Program-made: the position numbers and the translations under genes
Notes under the pieces: model-generated
Databases searched by the model: none
The model's input: the letters and a program-made list of their open reading frames with translations, nothing else
What the model was told of the DNA's origin: nothing
Source: Paracoccaceae bacterium Fryx2
Lineage (GTDB): Bacteria > Pseudomonadota > Alphaproteobacteria > Rhodobacterales > Rhodobacteraceae
Assembly (NCBI GenBank): GCA_032334235.1
Contig: JAVSGI010000003.1
Location: forward strand, 744,001 to 808,000
Length of the DNA: 64,000 bases
Direction: 5' to 3'
Shown: positions 50,853 to 60,337 of the stretch, piece after piece
Layout: the number at the start of each line of letters is the position of its first letter
Numbering within the stretch: position 1 is the first letter of the stretch

Positions 50853-51472
50853 CTTACGCCCACGGCCCGCTGCGCGTCGGGATCGGTGGCCCGGTCGGGG
50901 CCGGCAAGACCACGCTGACCGAGCAACTCTGCCGCGCGCTGGCGCAACGCTGCTCGATGGCGGTGATCACCAACGACATCTACACCCGCGAGGATGCCGA
51001 CTACCTGATGCGCGCGCAGGTGCTGCCTGCCGAGCGCATCCGCGGCGTGGAAACCGGCGGCTGCCCGCACACCGCAATCCGCGAGGATGCCAGCATCAAC
51101 CTTGCCGCCGTGGCCGACCTGCGCCGCGCCTTTCCCGCGCTTGACCTGATACTGATCGAGTCGGGCGGCGACAATCTGGCGGCGACCTTCAGCCCGGAAC
51201 TGGCCGACCTGTCGATCTATGTCATCGACACCGCCGCCGGGCAGGACATTCCGCGCAAGCGCGGGCCGGGGGTGACACGCTCCGACCTGCTGGTGGTCAA
51301 CAAGACCGACCTCGCACCGCATGTCGGCGTCGATCTGGAGTTGCTGGAGGCCGACACCGCCCGGGCGCGCGGCCCACGGCCCTATGTCATGGCGCGGCTG
51401 CGGCAGGGCGACGGCGTGGCGCGGATCGTCGATTTTCTGGTGCGCGAGGGCGGGCTGACGCTGACTCCCTGA
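50849..51472 (+). CDS. ureG: Urease accessory GTPase UreG
   Basis: A 207-residue SIMIBI GTPase: P-loop GGPVGAGKT at 13-21, the nickel-binding motif GCPHT (Cys-Pro-His), [15 protein letters not shown] and VVNKTDLAP for base recognition. It drives nickel transfer by GTP hydrolysis. Last gene of the operon; the LysR gene converges 5 bases later. Confidence 0.97.
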   Translation: MTYAHGPLRVGIGGPVGAGKTTLTEQLCRALAQRCSMAVITNDIYTREDADYLMRAQVLPAERIRGVETGGCPHTAIREDASINLAAVADLRRAFPALDLILIESGGDNLAATFSPELADLSIYVIDTAAGQDIPRKRGPGVTRSDLLVVNKTDLAPHVGVDLELLEADTARARGPRPYVMARLRQGDGVARIVDFLVREGGLTLTP

Positions 51473-51477
51473 GGCTT

Positions 51478-52416
51478 TCACCCGGGCGGGTCTTGCGCCA
51501 CCAGCCGCCCCAGAACCTCAAGGCAATGCGTGGCGACCGGCGACAGGCGGCGGTCGCGCAGGGTGATCAGCGCATAGGGCGCGACGTGGATCGGCTGCGC
51601 CACGTTCAGGATCACCAGCCCGCTGCGCCCCTCGGTCAGCAGTTGCGCCACCTCCTGGCTGACGGCGGTCACGATGCCCGGACCGCGCAGCAGCGCCATC
51701 ACCATCAGCAGCGAGGCGGTGTTGATCACCCGAAGCGGAAGCGCCGGGCCATGCGCCAGAAACGCCTCGTCCACCGCGCGGCGGATCGGGGTGCCGGTGC
51801 CCTGGATCACCCATTCGTCGGCCAACAGGTCTGCCAGTGCCACCGGGTCCGGCCCGGCGGAGGCATGGTCGGCATGGGCCACGATGCGAGCGACCTCGCC
51901 GCGCGCCGGGCGCACCGACAGGGGCTCGGGCGGCAGGCGGGCGGGCAGCCGCCCCAGCATCATGTCGTGCCGCATCGCCAGCAGGCCGTGCATCAGTTCT
52001 TCGCTGGTGCCGACCTCGACATGCAGTTCGACATCGGGCACCAGGGCACGCAGCGCCCGGATCGCCGGTGCGACATAGCCCACCGCCGCCCCCGTCACCG
52101 CCCCGATCCGCACTACCCCGCCCCGGCCAAGGCGCAGCCGGTCAACCTCCTCTGCGGCACCCTGCAATTCGTCGAGGATGTTGCGCGCCCGCCGCGCCAG
52201 ACTTTCGCCCGCCGCCGTCAGCGTCATCCCGCGCGGGTTGCGCGCGAACAGCGGCACCCCGACGAGGCTTTCCGCCTCGGCCAGCGTGCGCGAGGCGGCA
52301 GGCTGCGTCATCGCCAGCGCATGTGCGGCTATCGACAGTTGGCCATGTTCGGCAATTGCCGCGATCAGCCGCAGGTGCTTCAGCATCAGTCGTGTCGCCA
52401 GAGTCCCGACCATCAT
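51478..52416 (-). CDS. LysR-family regulator of the sugar operon (GbpR-like)
   Basis: A 312-residue protein with an N-terminal HTH (HGQLSIAAHALAMTQPAASR) and periplasmic-binding-like effector domain. It is divergent from the ChvE-GguABC-type operon, as gbpR is next to chvE in Agrobacterium, where it activates in response to sugars. A CCAAT-N11-ATTGG dyad sits in the shared promoter. ATG 52416 chosen as the first start that begins the HTH domain. Confidence 0.85.
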   Translation of the reverse strand: MMVGTLATRLMLKHLRLIAAIAEHGQLSIAAHALAMTQPAASRTLAEAESLVGVPLFARNPRGMTLTAAGESLARRARNILDELQGAAEEVDRLRLGRGGVVRIGAVTGAAVGYVAPAIRALRALVPDVELHVEVGTSEELMHGLLAMRHDMMLGRLPARLPPEPLSVRPARGEVARIVAHADHASAGPDPVALADLLADEWVIQGTGTPIRRAVDEAFLAHGPALPLRVINTASLLMVMALLRGPGIVTAVSQEVAQLLTEGRSGLVILNVAQPIHVAPYALITLRDRRLSPVATHCLEVLGRLVAQDPPG

Positions 52417-52438
52417 GCCAATCCTGTCATGCTCTTTT

Positions 52439-52459
52439 CCAATTTCGGCATTTGATTGG
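52439..52459. promoter_or_regulatory. Candidate LysR operator
   Basis: Inverted repeat CCAAT-N11-ATTGG, midway between the divergent LysR and chvE genes. It has the dyad form and spacing expected for LysR-type sites, 23 bases before the regulator start. Confidence 0.5.
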
Positions 52460-52572
52460 TATGGCGCGCAAAGTCTAGTGTGGAGTTCGGGCCAACCCGG
52501 TCCATAACGAAGAGCCCCCGGGGGCAACGGTCACAGCAAGACCGCATCCCACCTGTGGCAGGGAGGAACACC

Positions 52573-53640
52573 ATGAAGATCCTAACGTCAGTTCTGGCGT
52601 CTTTCGCGCTTGGCGCGGCGCTTCTCACCGCCCCTGTCCTGGCGCAGGACAAGGGCACGGTCGGCATCGCGATGCCGACGAAATCCTCGGCCCGCTGGAT
52701 TTCCGACGGCAATTCGATGGTCGAGCAGTTCACCGCCGCAGGCTATGCCACCGATCTGCAATATGCCGAGGACGACATCCCGAACCAGCTGGCCCAGATC
52801 GAGAACATGATCACCAAGGGCGTCAACGTGCTGGTGATCGCGGCCATCGACGGCACCACCCTGTCGAACGCGCTGGAAAACGCTGCCGCCAGCGGCATCA
52901 AGGTCATCGCCTATGACCGGCTGATCCGCGACAGCGGCAACGTCGATTATTACGCCACCTTCGACAACTTCAAGGTCGGCGTGCAGCAGGCGACCAGCCT
53001 GGTGAACGGCATGAAGGAACGCTTCCCCGACGTGAAGCCGTGGAATGTCGAGCTGTTCGGCGGCAGCCCCGACGACAACAACGCCTTCTTCTTCTACGAC
53101 GGCGCCATGTCGGTGCTGCAACCGCTGATCGATAGCGGCGACATCGTGATCGGGTCGGGCCAGATGGGGATGGACCAGGTCGGCACCCTGCGCTGGGATG
53201 GCGCGGTGGCGCAGGCGCGGATGGACAACCTGCTGTCGGCCAACTACACCGACAAGCCGCTGCACGGCGCACTGTCGCCCTATGACGGGCTGTCGATCGG
53301 CATCCTGTCGTCGCTGAAGGGTGTGGGCTACGGCTCGGGCGACCTGCCGATGCCGATCGTCTCGGGGCAGGATGCCGAACTGCAATCCATCAAGTCGATC
53401 ATCGCCGGGGAACAGTATTCCACCGTGTTCAAGGACACCCGCGAACTGGCGCGCGTGACGGTTGGCATGGTCGAGGCGCTGCTGTCGGGCGGCACGCCGG
53501 AAATCAACGACACCACGACCTACGACAACGGCGTGAAGGTGGTGCCGTCCTACCTGCTGGAGCCGGTGTCGGTGGATGCCGGCAACTATCAGGCGATCGT
53601 GATCGACTCCGGTTATCACAAGGCCGAAGACCTGAAGTGA
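52573..53640 (+). CDS. chvE: Sugar-binding protein ChvE-like
   Basis: A 355-residue periplasmic protein; signal peptide ends APVLAQ (about 25). Family tracts: [44 protein letters not shown] and [10 protein letters not shown]. ChvE-type proteins bind several monosaccharides such as galactose, arabinose and xylose. GGGAGG lies 6 bases upstream of the ATG. A strong hairpin follows the gene. Confidence 0.92.
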   Translation: MKILTSVLASFALGAALLTAPVLAQDKGTVGIAMPTKSSARWISDGNSMVEQFTAAGYATDLQYAEDDIPNQLAQIENMITKGVNVLVIAAIDGTTLSNALENAAASGIKVIAYDRLIRDSGNVDYYATFDNFKVGVQQATSLVNGMKERFPDVKPWNVELFGGSPDDNNAFFFYDGAMSVLQPLIDSGDIVIGSGQMGMDQVGTLRWDGAVAQARMDNLLSANYTDKPLHGALSPYDGLSIGILSSLKGVGYGSGDLPMPIVSGQDAELQSIKSIIAGEQYSTVFKDTRELARVTVGMVEALLSGGTPEINDTTTYDNGVKVVPSYLLEPVSVDAGNYQAIVIDSGYHKAEDLK

Positions 53641-53646
53641 CACCCC

Positions 53647-53673
53647 GGCCCTGCCGCCATGCGCGGCGGGGCC
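53647..53673 (+). terminator. Intercistronic hairpin between chvE and gguA
   Basis: GGCCCTGCCGC / GCGGCGGGGCC, an 11-bp stem with one T-G pair and a 5-base loop, 6 bases after the chvE stop. It lacks a T run. It would protect the binding-protein mRNA 3' end and lower read-through to the ATPase, a familiar way to make excess binding protein. Confidence 0.5.
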
Positions 53674-53697
53674 TTCCCCCAACCCCCGCAGGCACCC

Positions 53698-55233
53698 ATG
53701 ACCCCCATCCTCGAGATGCGCGGCATCACCAAGACGTTTCCCGGCGTCAAGGCGCTGGACAACGTGAACCTGTCGGTGCTGCCGGGCGAGATTCATGCGC
53801 TGGTGGGCGAGAATGGCGCGGGAAAATCCACCCTGATGAAGGTGCTGTCGGGCGTCTACCCGCACGGCTCGTATCAGGGCGGCATCTTCTTCGAGGGGCA
53901 GGAATGCCGGTTCGGCGGCATCCACGATTCCGAGGCCAGGGGCATCATCATCATCCATCAGGAACTGGCGCTGGTGCCACTCTTGTCGATTGCCGAGAAC
54001 ATCTATCTCGGCAACGAGATCACCCGGCGCGGCGTGATCGACTGGCAGGAGACGTGGCGGCGGACCGATGCGCTGCTGGCCAAGGTCGGCCTGCGCGAAA
54101 GCCCGCAGGCGCGGATCGATTCATTGGGGGTAGGCAAGCAGCAACTGGTCGAGATTGCCAAGGCGCTTTCCAAGAAGGTCAAGCTGCTGATCCTGGACGA
54201 GCCCACCGCCGCCTTGCAGGAAAACGATTCCGCCGTGCTGCTGGACCTGCTGCTGGAGTTCAAGGCGCAGGGCATCACCTCGATCCTGATCAGCCACAAG
54301 CTGAACGAGATCAGCCGCGTGGCCGACCGGCTGACCGTGCTGCGCGATGGCGCCACGGTGTCCGACATCGCGCGCGAAAACATCACCGAGGCCCGGATCA
54401 TCCGCGACATGGTGGGGCGCGACATGGCGCACCGCTACCCCGAACGCACGCCGAAGATCGGCGAGGTGCTGATGCAGGTTTCCGACTGGAACGTGTTCCA
54501 CCCGCAGCACCCCGACCGCCCGGTGATCCGCAACGCGCATCTGACGGTGCGGCGGGGCGAGGTGGTGGGTATCGCGGGCCTGATGGGTGCGGGGCGCACC
54601 GAGTTTGCCATGAGCCTGTTCGGCCGCAGCTGGGGCACCAGGATCAGCGGCCGTGTCACGCTGGGCGGCAAGGCGGCCGATCTGGCCGATGTGCCCGCCG
54701 CGATCCGCGCGGGCCTTGCCTATGTGACCGAGGACCGCAAGGCGCTGGGTCTGGTGCTGGAAGAAAACATCCTGCGCAACACCACGCTTGCCAACCTGCC
54801 CGGCGTGTCGCGGCGCGGGGTGATCGACAGCAACCGCGAACGCAAGGTGGCCGAGGATTACAAGACCCAGCTCAACACCCGCACGCCGACGGTGTTCCAG
54901 CGCGTCGTCAACCTGTCGGGCGGCAACCAGCAGAAGGTGGTGCTGGCCAAATGGCTGTTCACCGACCCCGACGTGCTGATCCTCGATGAACCGACGCGCG
55001 GCATCGACGTGGGCGCCAAGTTCGAGATCTATGCCATCATCAACCAGTTGGCCGACCAGGGGCGCGGCGTGATCCTGATCTCGTCGGAAATGCCGGAACT
55101 GCTGGGCATGTGCGACCGGATCATGGTGATGAACAAGGGCAGCTTCGTGGGCGAGTTGTCCCGCGCGCAAGCCAGTCAGGAGCGGATCATGCAGACCATC
55201 ATGACCGCCGAAACCAGCGGGGCGAACGCATGA
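53698..55233 (+). CDS. gguA: Sugar ABC transporter ATPase GguA-like
   Basis: A 511-residue tandem ATPase. First domain: Walker [10 protein letters not shown] near 37-45, and a signature region changed to [17 protein letters not shown], the degenerate form typical of sugar ATPases. Second domain: signature [16 protein letters not shown] with Walker [15 protein letters not shown]. It powers monosaccharide uptake with GguB. Its last 4 bases overlap the gguB start. Confidence 0.93.
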   Translation: MTPILEMRGITKTFPGVKALDNVNLSVLPGEIHALVGENGAGKSTLMKVLSGVYPHGSYQGGIFFEGQECRFGGIHDSEARGIIIIHQELALVPLLSIAENIYLGNEITRRGVIDWQETWRRTDALLAKVGLRESPQARIDSLGVGKQQLVEIAKALSKKVKLLILDEPTAALQENDSAVLLDLLLEFKAQGITSILISHKLNEISRVADRLTVLRDGATVSDIARENITEARIIRDMVGRDMAHRYPERTPKIGEVLMQVSDWNVFHPQHPDRPVIRNAHLTVRRGEVVGIAGLMGAGRTEFAMSLFGRSWGTRISGRVTLGGKAADLADVPAAIRAGLAYVTEDRKALGLVLEENILRNTTLANLPGVSRRGVIDSNRERKVAEDYKTQLNTRTPTVFQRVVNLSGGNQQKVVLAKWLFTDPDVLILDEPTRGIDVGAKFEIYAIINQLADQGRGVILISSEMPELLGMCDRIMVMNKGSFVGELSRAQASQERIMQTIMTAETSGANA

Positions 55234-55721
55234 CGAAACCTTCCGGCATCGGGGCCTATCTGCGCGGCCACATGCGCGAATACGGCATGTTGCTGGCCCT
55301 GCTGGCGATCATGGTGTTCTTCCAGATCACCACCGACGGCACGCTGATGCGGCCGGTCAACCTGACCAACCTGTTTTTGCAGAACAGCTACATCATCATC
55401 ATGGCGCTGGGGATGCTGCTGGTGATCGTGTCGGGGCACATCGACCTGTCGGTGGGGTCGGTGGTGGGCTTCGTCGGCGCGCTGGCCGCCGTGATGATGG
55501 TCGACTGGGACATGCACCCGCTGCTGGTGATCGTGATCTGCCTTGCCGTCGGCACCTGCATCGGCGCGGCGCAGGGCTACTGGATCGCCTACTGGCGCAT
55601 CCCGTCCTTCATCGTGACGCTGGCGGGGATGCTGGTGTTCCGGGGGGCGACGCTGTGGCTGTTGAACGGCAAGTCGGTCGGGCCGTTCTCCAAGGGGTTC
55701 CAGTCGCTGTCCACCGGCTTC
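55230..55721 (+). pseudogene. gguB: GguB-like sugar permease, 5' part (interrupted by IS element)
   Basis: The first 164 codons of a sugar permease: EYGMLLALLAIMVFFQI starts helix 1, and SGHIDLSVGSVVGFVGALAA is the family motif. Translation runs into the IS at 55722 and stops about 19 codons later. Joined to the part at 56890 by removing the element and one TTC copy, it would give a normal 396-residue permease. Confidence 0.9.
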
Positions 55722-56889
55722 TACCAACCTGCACTGATCAGCACTCATGCGCCCATTTACGCATCCCGATGGATTTGATGCGCGCGGGCTGGGCGATCAG
55801 CTTGTTCCAAGCATCACAGCAATGATCGACAATTTCGTTGTAGGATTCGAAGATGTGGTTGGAGAGCCAATTATCCCGCATGAACTGCCAGATGTTTTCG
55901 ACGGGATTGAGTTCAGGGCATTTGGCTGGCAGCGGAATGATGCTGATATTCTCTGGTATGATGAGTGCGGCGGTCATATGCCACCCAGCCTGATCCATGA
56001 GCAGTACGGCATGGGCACCAAGCGCCACGGTTCGAGCGATTTCAGCAAGATGCAGATTCATCGCGTCCGTATTGCAAACCGGCAGGACAAGCCCTGCGCC
56101 CTTGCCCAGTGCCGGGCAGATTGCTCCGAAGATGTAGGCTGATATGGTTCGTTGGTCATGCGGTGCGGAGGGCCGTGTTCCACGTTGTGCCCATCGGCGC
56201 GTGATCTTGTTTTTCTGACCGACTCGGGCCTCGTCCTGGAACCAGACTTCTATTGCAGTGCCTTGTGGCAGGCGCGCGCGGACTTTTTCCAGTTTGGTTG
56301 CAAAGCCCCCTTTTTAAACCCCTCCAGCGCCTCTGTGTCTTGTGCATGGTGGCGCGGTCGCGCCGTGAGCTTCACATAACCCAGCTTCTTCAACTCCCGG
56401 CTCACGGTCGTTTCGTCAATCGAGACCGTAAATTCCTTATAAAGCCACTGTGCAAGGTCGATCAGTCGCCAGCGCACGACTCCATGGATTGCAGGGATCG
56501 GTCCGCTTTCGACGATCGCCACAAGCGCCTGGCGTTGGACATCATTGAGCTTGGGTCGATTGCCACGCGCTTTACCATCAATCAGCGCATCCGGCCCGCG
56601 GGCATTGAGCCGCACAACCCAGTCGCGTACAATCTGCAGACCCACACCGCCGATCCGCGCGGCATCGCTGCGGCTGCCGCCATCGTAGATCTCAGCCAGC
56701 GCCAGAAGCCTTCGGCTTTGGTTCGCGTTCTTCGTCTTCCGTGCCAAGCGCCTCAATGTCGCCCCGTCAAAGTCCAACCGCAATGCTATCGCTGCACCCA
56801 TGGCCATGCCCTCCCTGATCTACCGCAATAGATTCAGACTTTTGGCGCTTTGGGAATCCCCCGTGAGTCAGCTTTCGCACCGCTTGGTA
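55722..56889 (-). mobile_element. IS630-type insertion sequence, 1168 bp
   Basis: Ends are TACCAA and TTGGTA, inside longer imperfect inverted repeats of about 28 bases. TTC flanks both ends (55719-55721, 56890-56892). The element lies in gguB and reads leftward, against the host gene. Its sequence is clearly lower in GC than the surroundings. Both ends and the transposase look complete, so insertion is recent. Confidence 0.85.
55738..56807 (-). CDS. IS630-family transposase, two frames joined by -1 frameshift
   Basis: Frame one starts at 56807 with HTH domains (SRSDAARIGGVGLQIVRDWV) and ends at 56250. Frame two continues from the A5G5 run (56306-56315 on the minus strand) as GFATKLEKVRARLPQ, EVWFQDEARVGQKNK, LLMDQAGWHMT and NPVENIWQFM, giving the DDE catalytic residues. 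A -1 slip on AAAAAGGGGG joins them exactly, as in many IS630 members. Product about 356 residues. It inserts the IS by cut and paste. Confidence 0.88.
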
Positions 56890-57591
56890 TTCGTGCCCGA
56901 TTTCCTGCCGTTCATCGCCCCGCTGCTGGGGATGGAGCGGCTGAACGGCTTTGCCTTCGTCACCGGAATCGTGATCGTGGGCATGATCCTGTGGATGGCC
57001 TGGACCGCGCGCAAACGCGCCGCCGCCTATGGCATGGTGGACGAGCCGCTGGCGTTCTTTCTGGTCAAGAACCTGATCGTCGGCGCGGCGATCCTGTACA
57101 TCGCCTGGCTGCTTGCGACCTTCCGGGGCATCCCGAACGTGCTGGTCACCATGGGCATCCTGATCGTGGCCTACATGTTCCTGACCAATTCCACCACCAT
57201 CGGCCGCCGCATCTACGCCATCGGCGGCAACGAGAAGGCGGCAAAGCTTTCGGGCATCAAGACCGAGCGGCTGACCTTCCTTGCCTTTGCCAACATGGGG
57301 TTTCTGGCGGCACTGGCGGGGCTGATCTTTGCCGCCCGCCTGAACACCGCCACCCCCAAGGCGGGCGTGTCCTTCGAGCTTGACGTGATTGCCGCCGTGT
57401 TCATCGGCGGGGCGTCGATGTCGGGCGGGGTCGGCACCATTGTCGGTGCGGTGGTGGGCGCCTTCATCATGGGGGTGATGAACAACGGCATGTCGATCCT
57501 GGGGATCGGCATCGACTATCAGCAGGTGATCAAGGGGCTGGTGCTGCTGGCCGCCGTGATCTTCGATGTCTACAACAAATCCAGATCCTGA
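56890..57591 (+). pseudogene. gguB: GguB-like sugar permease, 3' part
   Basis: The remaining 233 codons: FVPDFLPFIAPLLG, then the helices through MSGGVGTIVGAVVGAFIMG and the end VIFDVYNKSRS. An ATG at 56800 inside the IS is in frame and could start a hybrid of 263 residues, but this lacks the first helices. The downstream catabolic genes may now be transcribed from the IS or from read-through. Confidence 0.9.
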
Positions 57592-57598
57592 GGCCGCC

Positions 57599-58570
57599 AT
57601 GCACCTGAGCCAGATCATCGACGGCGGCGTCATCTGCCGCACCGGCGGCGCCACCCGCCATGTTCCGGGCGCCACCAGCATCCTTGCGCTGGCGCAGGAG
57701 GCCATCGCCTCGGGGCGCGCGCTGGCCGATACCGTGACCGCCCGCGGGCGCGGGGACGATGCCGACCTGCCCGCCCTGCTGGCCGCCGGGAAGATCGACT
57801 GCCCGCTGCGCCACCCCGACCCGGCGCACATGGTCATCACCGGCACCGGGCTGACGCATCTGGGCAGCGCCGCCGCCCGCGACGCGATGCACGCCAGGGC
57901 CGAACTGGAAACGCTCAGCGACAGCATGAAGATGTTCCGCATGGGGCTGGAGGGCGGCAAGCCCGCGCCGGGCACGCCGGGCGTGCAGCCGGAATGGTTC
58001 TACAAGGGCAGCGGCCACGGCGTGCGCGGCCCCGGACAGCCGCTGGCCCGGCCCGCCTTCGCGCTGGATGGCGGCGAGGAACCCGAGATTGCCGCCTTCT
58101 ACCTGATCGCGCCCGACGGCACCCCCTGCCGCATCGGCTTTTCGCTGGCAAACGAGTTTTCCGACCATGTGATGGAACGCATCAACTACCTCTACCTCGC
58201 CCATTCCAAGCTGCGCGACGCGGCCTTCGGCCCGGAACTGCTGCTGGGCGACCTGCCTGCCGATGTGCAGGGCACCAGCCGCATCCGCCGCAACGGCGCG
58301 GTGATCTGGGAAAAGCCGTTCCTTTCGGGCGAGGCGAACATGTCGCATACCCTTGCCAACCTTGAACACCACCACTTCAAGTATGGCCTGTTCCGCCAGC
58401 CTGGCGATCTGCACGTCCACATGTTCGGCACCGCGACGCTCAGCTTTGCCGATGATATCCGCACCGAACCCGGCGACCGGTTCGAGATCGAAGCCCCCGT
58501 CTTCGGTCTGCCGCTGTGCAACCCGCTGGTGCCTGCCACCGATACGGTGCCGCCCGTCCGCGCCCTCTGA
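57599..58570 (+). CDS. gguC: GguC/AraD1-family protein (FAH-like fold)
   Basis: A 323-residue protein of the fumarylacetoacetate-hydrolase fold found beside ChvE-GguAB: TGTGLTHLGSAAARDAMH, PEWFYKGSGHGV and SGEANMSHTLANLEHHHFK. The fold binds a divalent metal through acidic residues. Members act on 2-keto-3-deoxy sugar acids in oxidative arabinose or galactose breakdown; the precise reaction is not settled. Starts 8 bases after the gguB stop, so it was one operon before the IS insertion. Confidence 0.82.
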   Translation: MHLSQIIDGGVICRTGGATRHVPGATSILALAQEAIASGRALADTVTARGRGDDADLPALLAAGKIDCPLRHPDPAHMVITGTGLTHLGSAAARDAMHARAELETLSDSMKMFRMGLEGGKPAPGTPGVQPEWFYKGSGHGVRGPGQPLARPAFALDGGEEPEIAAFYLIAPDGTPCRIGFSLANEFSDHVMERINYLYLAHSKLRDAAFGPELLLGDLPADVQGTSRIRRNGAVIWEKPFLSGEANMSHTLANLEHHHFKYGLFRQPGDLHVHMFGTATLSFADDIRTEPGDRFEIEAPVFGLPLCNPLVPATDTVPPVRAL

Positions 58571-58593
58571 CCTGCTTCCCGAAAGGACCAACA

Positions 58594-60336
58594 ATGACGT
58601 TCCAACCCGCCCCATGGCCCCGCCGCTTGCGTTCGCAGGAATGGTTTGGCGGCACGTCCAAGGACGCGATCTACCATCGGTCGTGGATGAAGAACCAGGG
58701 CCTGCCGGCCGACCTGTTCGACGGCCGCCCGGTGATCGGCATCTGCAACACCTGGTCGCAACTGACGCCCTGCAACGCCCATCTGCGCGATCTGGCCGAA
58801 CGGGTGGCGCATGGCATCTACGAGGCGGGCGGGTTGCCGATGGAATTCCCGGTGATGAGCCCTTCCGAATCCGCCTTCCGGCCCACCGCGATGATGTTCC
58901 GCAACCTCTGCGCGATGGATGTCGAGGAATCGCTGCGCGGCCAGTGCATCGACGGCGTGGTGCTGCTGGCGGGCTGCGACAAGACCACCCCCGCCCTGCT
59001 GATGGGCGCGGCCTCGGTCGATATTCCGGCGATCCTCGTGTCGGGCGGCCCGATGCTGAACGGTTATTTCCGCGGCGAGCGGGTCGGGTCGGGCACCCAT
59101 CTGTGGAAATTTTCCGAAGCCGTGAAGGCGGGCGAGATGACGACCGAGGAATTTGTTGACGCCGAAGCCTCGATGTCGCGCTCGGCCGGGTCGTGCAACA
59201 CGATGGGCACCGCGTCCACCATGGCGAGCATGGCCGAGGCGCTGGGAATGGCGCTTTCGGGCAACGCCGCGATCCCGGCGGTGGATTCGCGCCGCCGCGT
59301 CATGGCGCATATCACCGGGCGGCGGATCGTTCAGATGGTGAAGGACGACCTGAAGCCTTCTGACATCCTGACCCGGCAGGCGTTCGAGAATGCCATCCGC
59401 GCCAACGGCGCCATCGGCGGGTCGACCAACGCGGTGATCCACCTTCTGGCCATCGCGGGCCGGGTCGGGGTGGACCTGACGCTGGATGACTGGGACCGCT
59501 GCGGCCGCGACGTGCCGACCATCGTCAACCTGATGCCGTCGGGCAAATACCTGATGGAAGAATTCTTCTATGCCGGCGGCCTGCCGGTGGTGATGCGGCG
59601 GCTGGGCGAGGCGGGCCTTCTGCACAAGGACGCGCTGACCGTATCGGGTGGCCCGGTGTGGGACGAGGTGCGCGACGTGGCGAACTGGAATGACGAGGTC
59701 ATCCTGCCCGCAGACAGGGCGCTGGCACAGTCGGGCGGCATCGCGGTGCTGCGCGGCAACCTGGCCCCGAACGGCGCGGTGCTGAAGCCTTCGGCCGCCA
59801 CCCCGGCACTGATGGTGCATCGCGGCCGCGCCGTGGTGTTCGAGGACATCGACGACTACAAGGCACGGATCGACGATGAAGATCTGGATATCGACGAAAC
59901 CTGCGTCATGGTGCTGAAGAACTGCGGCCCGCGCGGCTATCCCGGCATGGCCGAGGTTGGCAACATGGGCCTGCCGCCCAAGGTGCTGCGGAAAGGCATA
60001 ACCGATATGGTGCGGATTTCCGATGCCCGCATGTCGGGCACCGCCTTCGGCACCGTGGTGCTGCACACCTCGCCCGAGGCGGCGCGCGGCGGGCCGTTGG
60101 CGGTGGTGCAAAACGGCGACATGATCGAACTGGATGTGCCGCAGCGGCGGCTGCATCTCGATATTCAGGATGCCGAGTTGCAGGAACGGCTGGCCGCCTG
60201 GGTGCCGAACACCCCGGTGCCGACCGGCGGCTATGCCCAGCTTTACCACGAGCGGGTGATGGGGCCGGAAACCGGGGCGGATTTCGATTTCCTCGTCGGC
60301 TGCCGTGGCAATGCCGTGGCGAGGGAAAGCCACTGA
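58594..60336 (+). CDS. Sugar-acid dehydratase, IlvD/Edd family (L-arabinonate dehydratase-like)
   Basis: A 580-residue Fe-S dehydratase. Cluster cysteines appear in CNTWSQLTPC, GCDKTTPA and SCNTMGTAST. Sequence tracts such as EWFGGTSKDAIYHRSWMK mark the sugar-acid branch, not the branched-chain amino-acid enzyme. It removes water from L-arabinonate (or a galactonate-type acid) to give the 2-keto-3-deoxy acid. It lies between the GguC-like gene and the sugar dehydrogenase gene; AAGGA precedes its start. Confidence 0.88.
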   Translation: MTFQPAPWPRRLRSQEWFGGTSKDAIYHRSWMKNQGLPADLFDGRPVIGICNTWSQLTPCNAHLRDLAERVAHGIYEAGGLPMEFPVMSPSESAFRPTAMMFRNLCAMDVEESLRGQCIDGVVLLAGCDKTTPALLMGAASVDIPAILVSGGPMLNGYFRGERVGSGTHLWKFSEAVKAGEMTTEEFVDAEASMSRSAGSCNTMGTASTMASMAEALGMALSGNAAIPAVDSRRRVMAHITGRRIVQMVKDDLKPSDILTRQAFENAIRANGAIGGSTNAVIHLLAIAGRVGVDLTLDDWDRCGRDVPTIVNLMPSGKYLMEEFFYAGGLPVVMRRLGEAGLLHKDALTVSGGPVWDEVRDVANWNDEVILPADRALAQSGGIAVLRGNLAPNGAVLKPSAATPALMVHRGRAVVFEDIDDYKARIDDEDLDIDETCVMVLKNCGPRGYPGMAEVGNMGLPPKVLRKGITDMVRISDARMSGTAFGTVVLHTSPEAARGGPLAVVQNGDMIELDVPQRRLHLDIQDAELQERLAAWVPNTPVPTGGYAQLYHERVMGPETGADFDFLVGCRGNAVARESH

Positions 60337-60337
60337 C

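Noticed and set aside
56800-57591. A separate 263-residue permease starting inside the IS element
   Set aside because: The first roughly 30 residues are IS sequence out of register with any permease; the rest is the 3' half of gguB.
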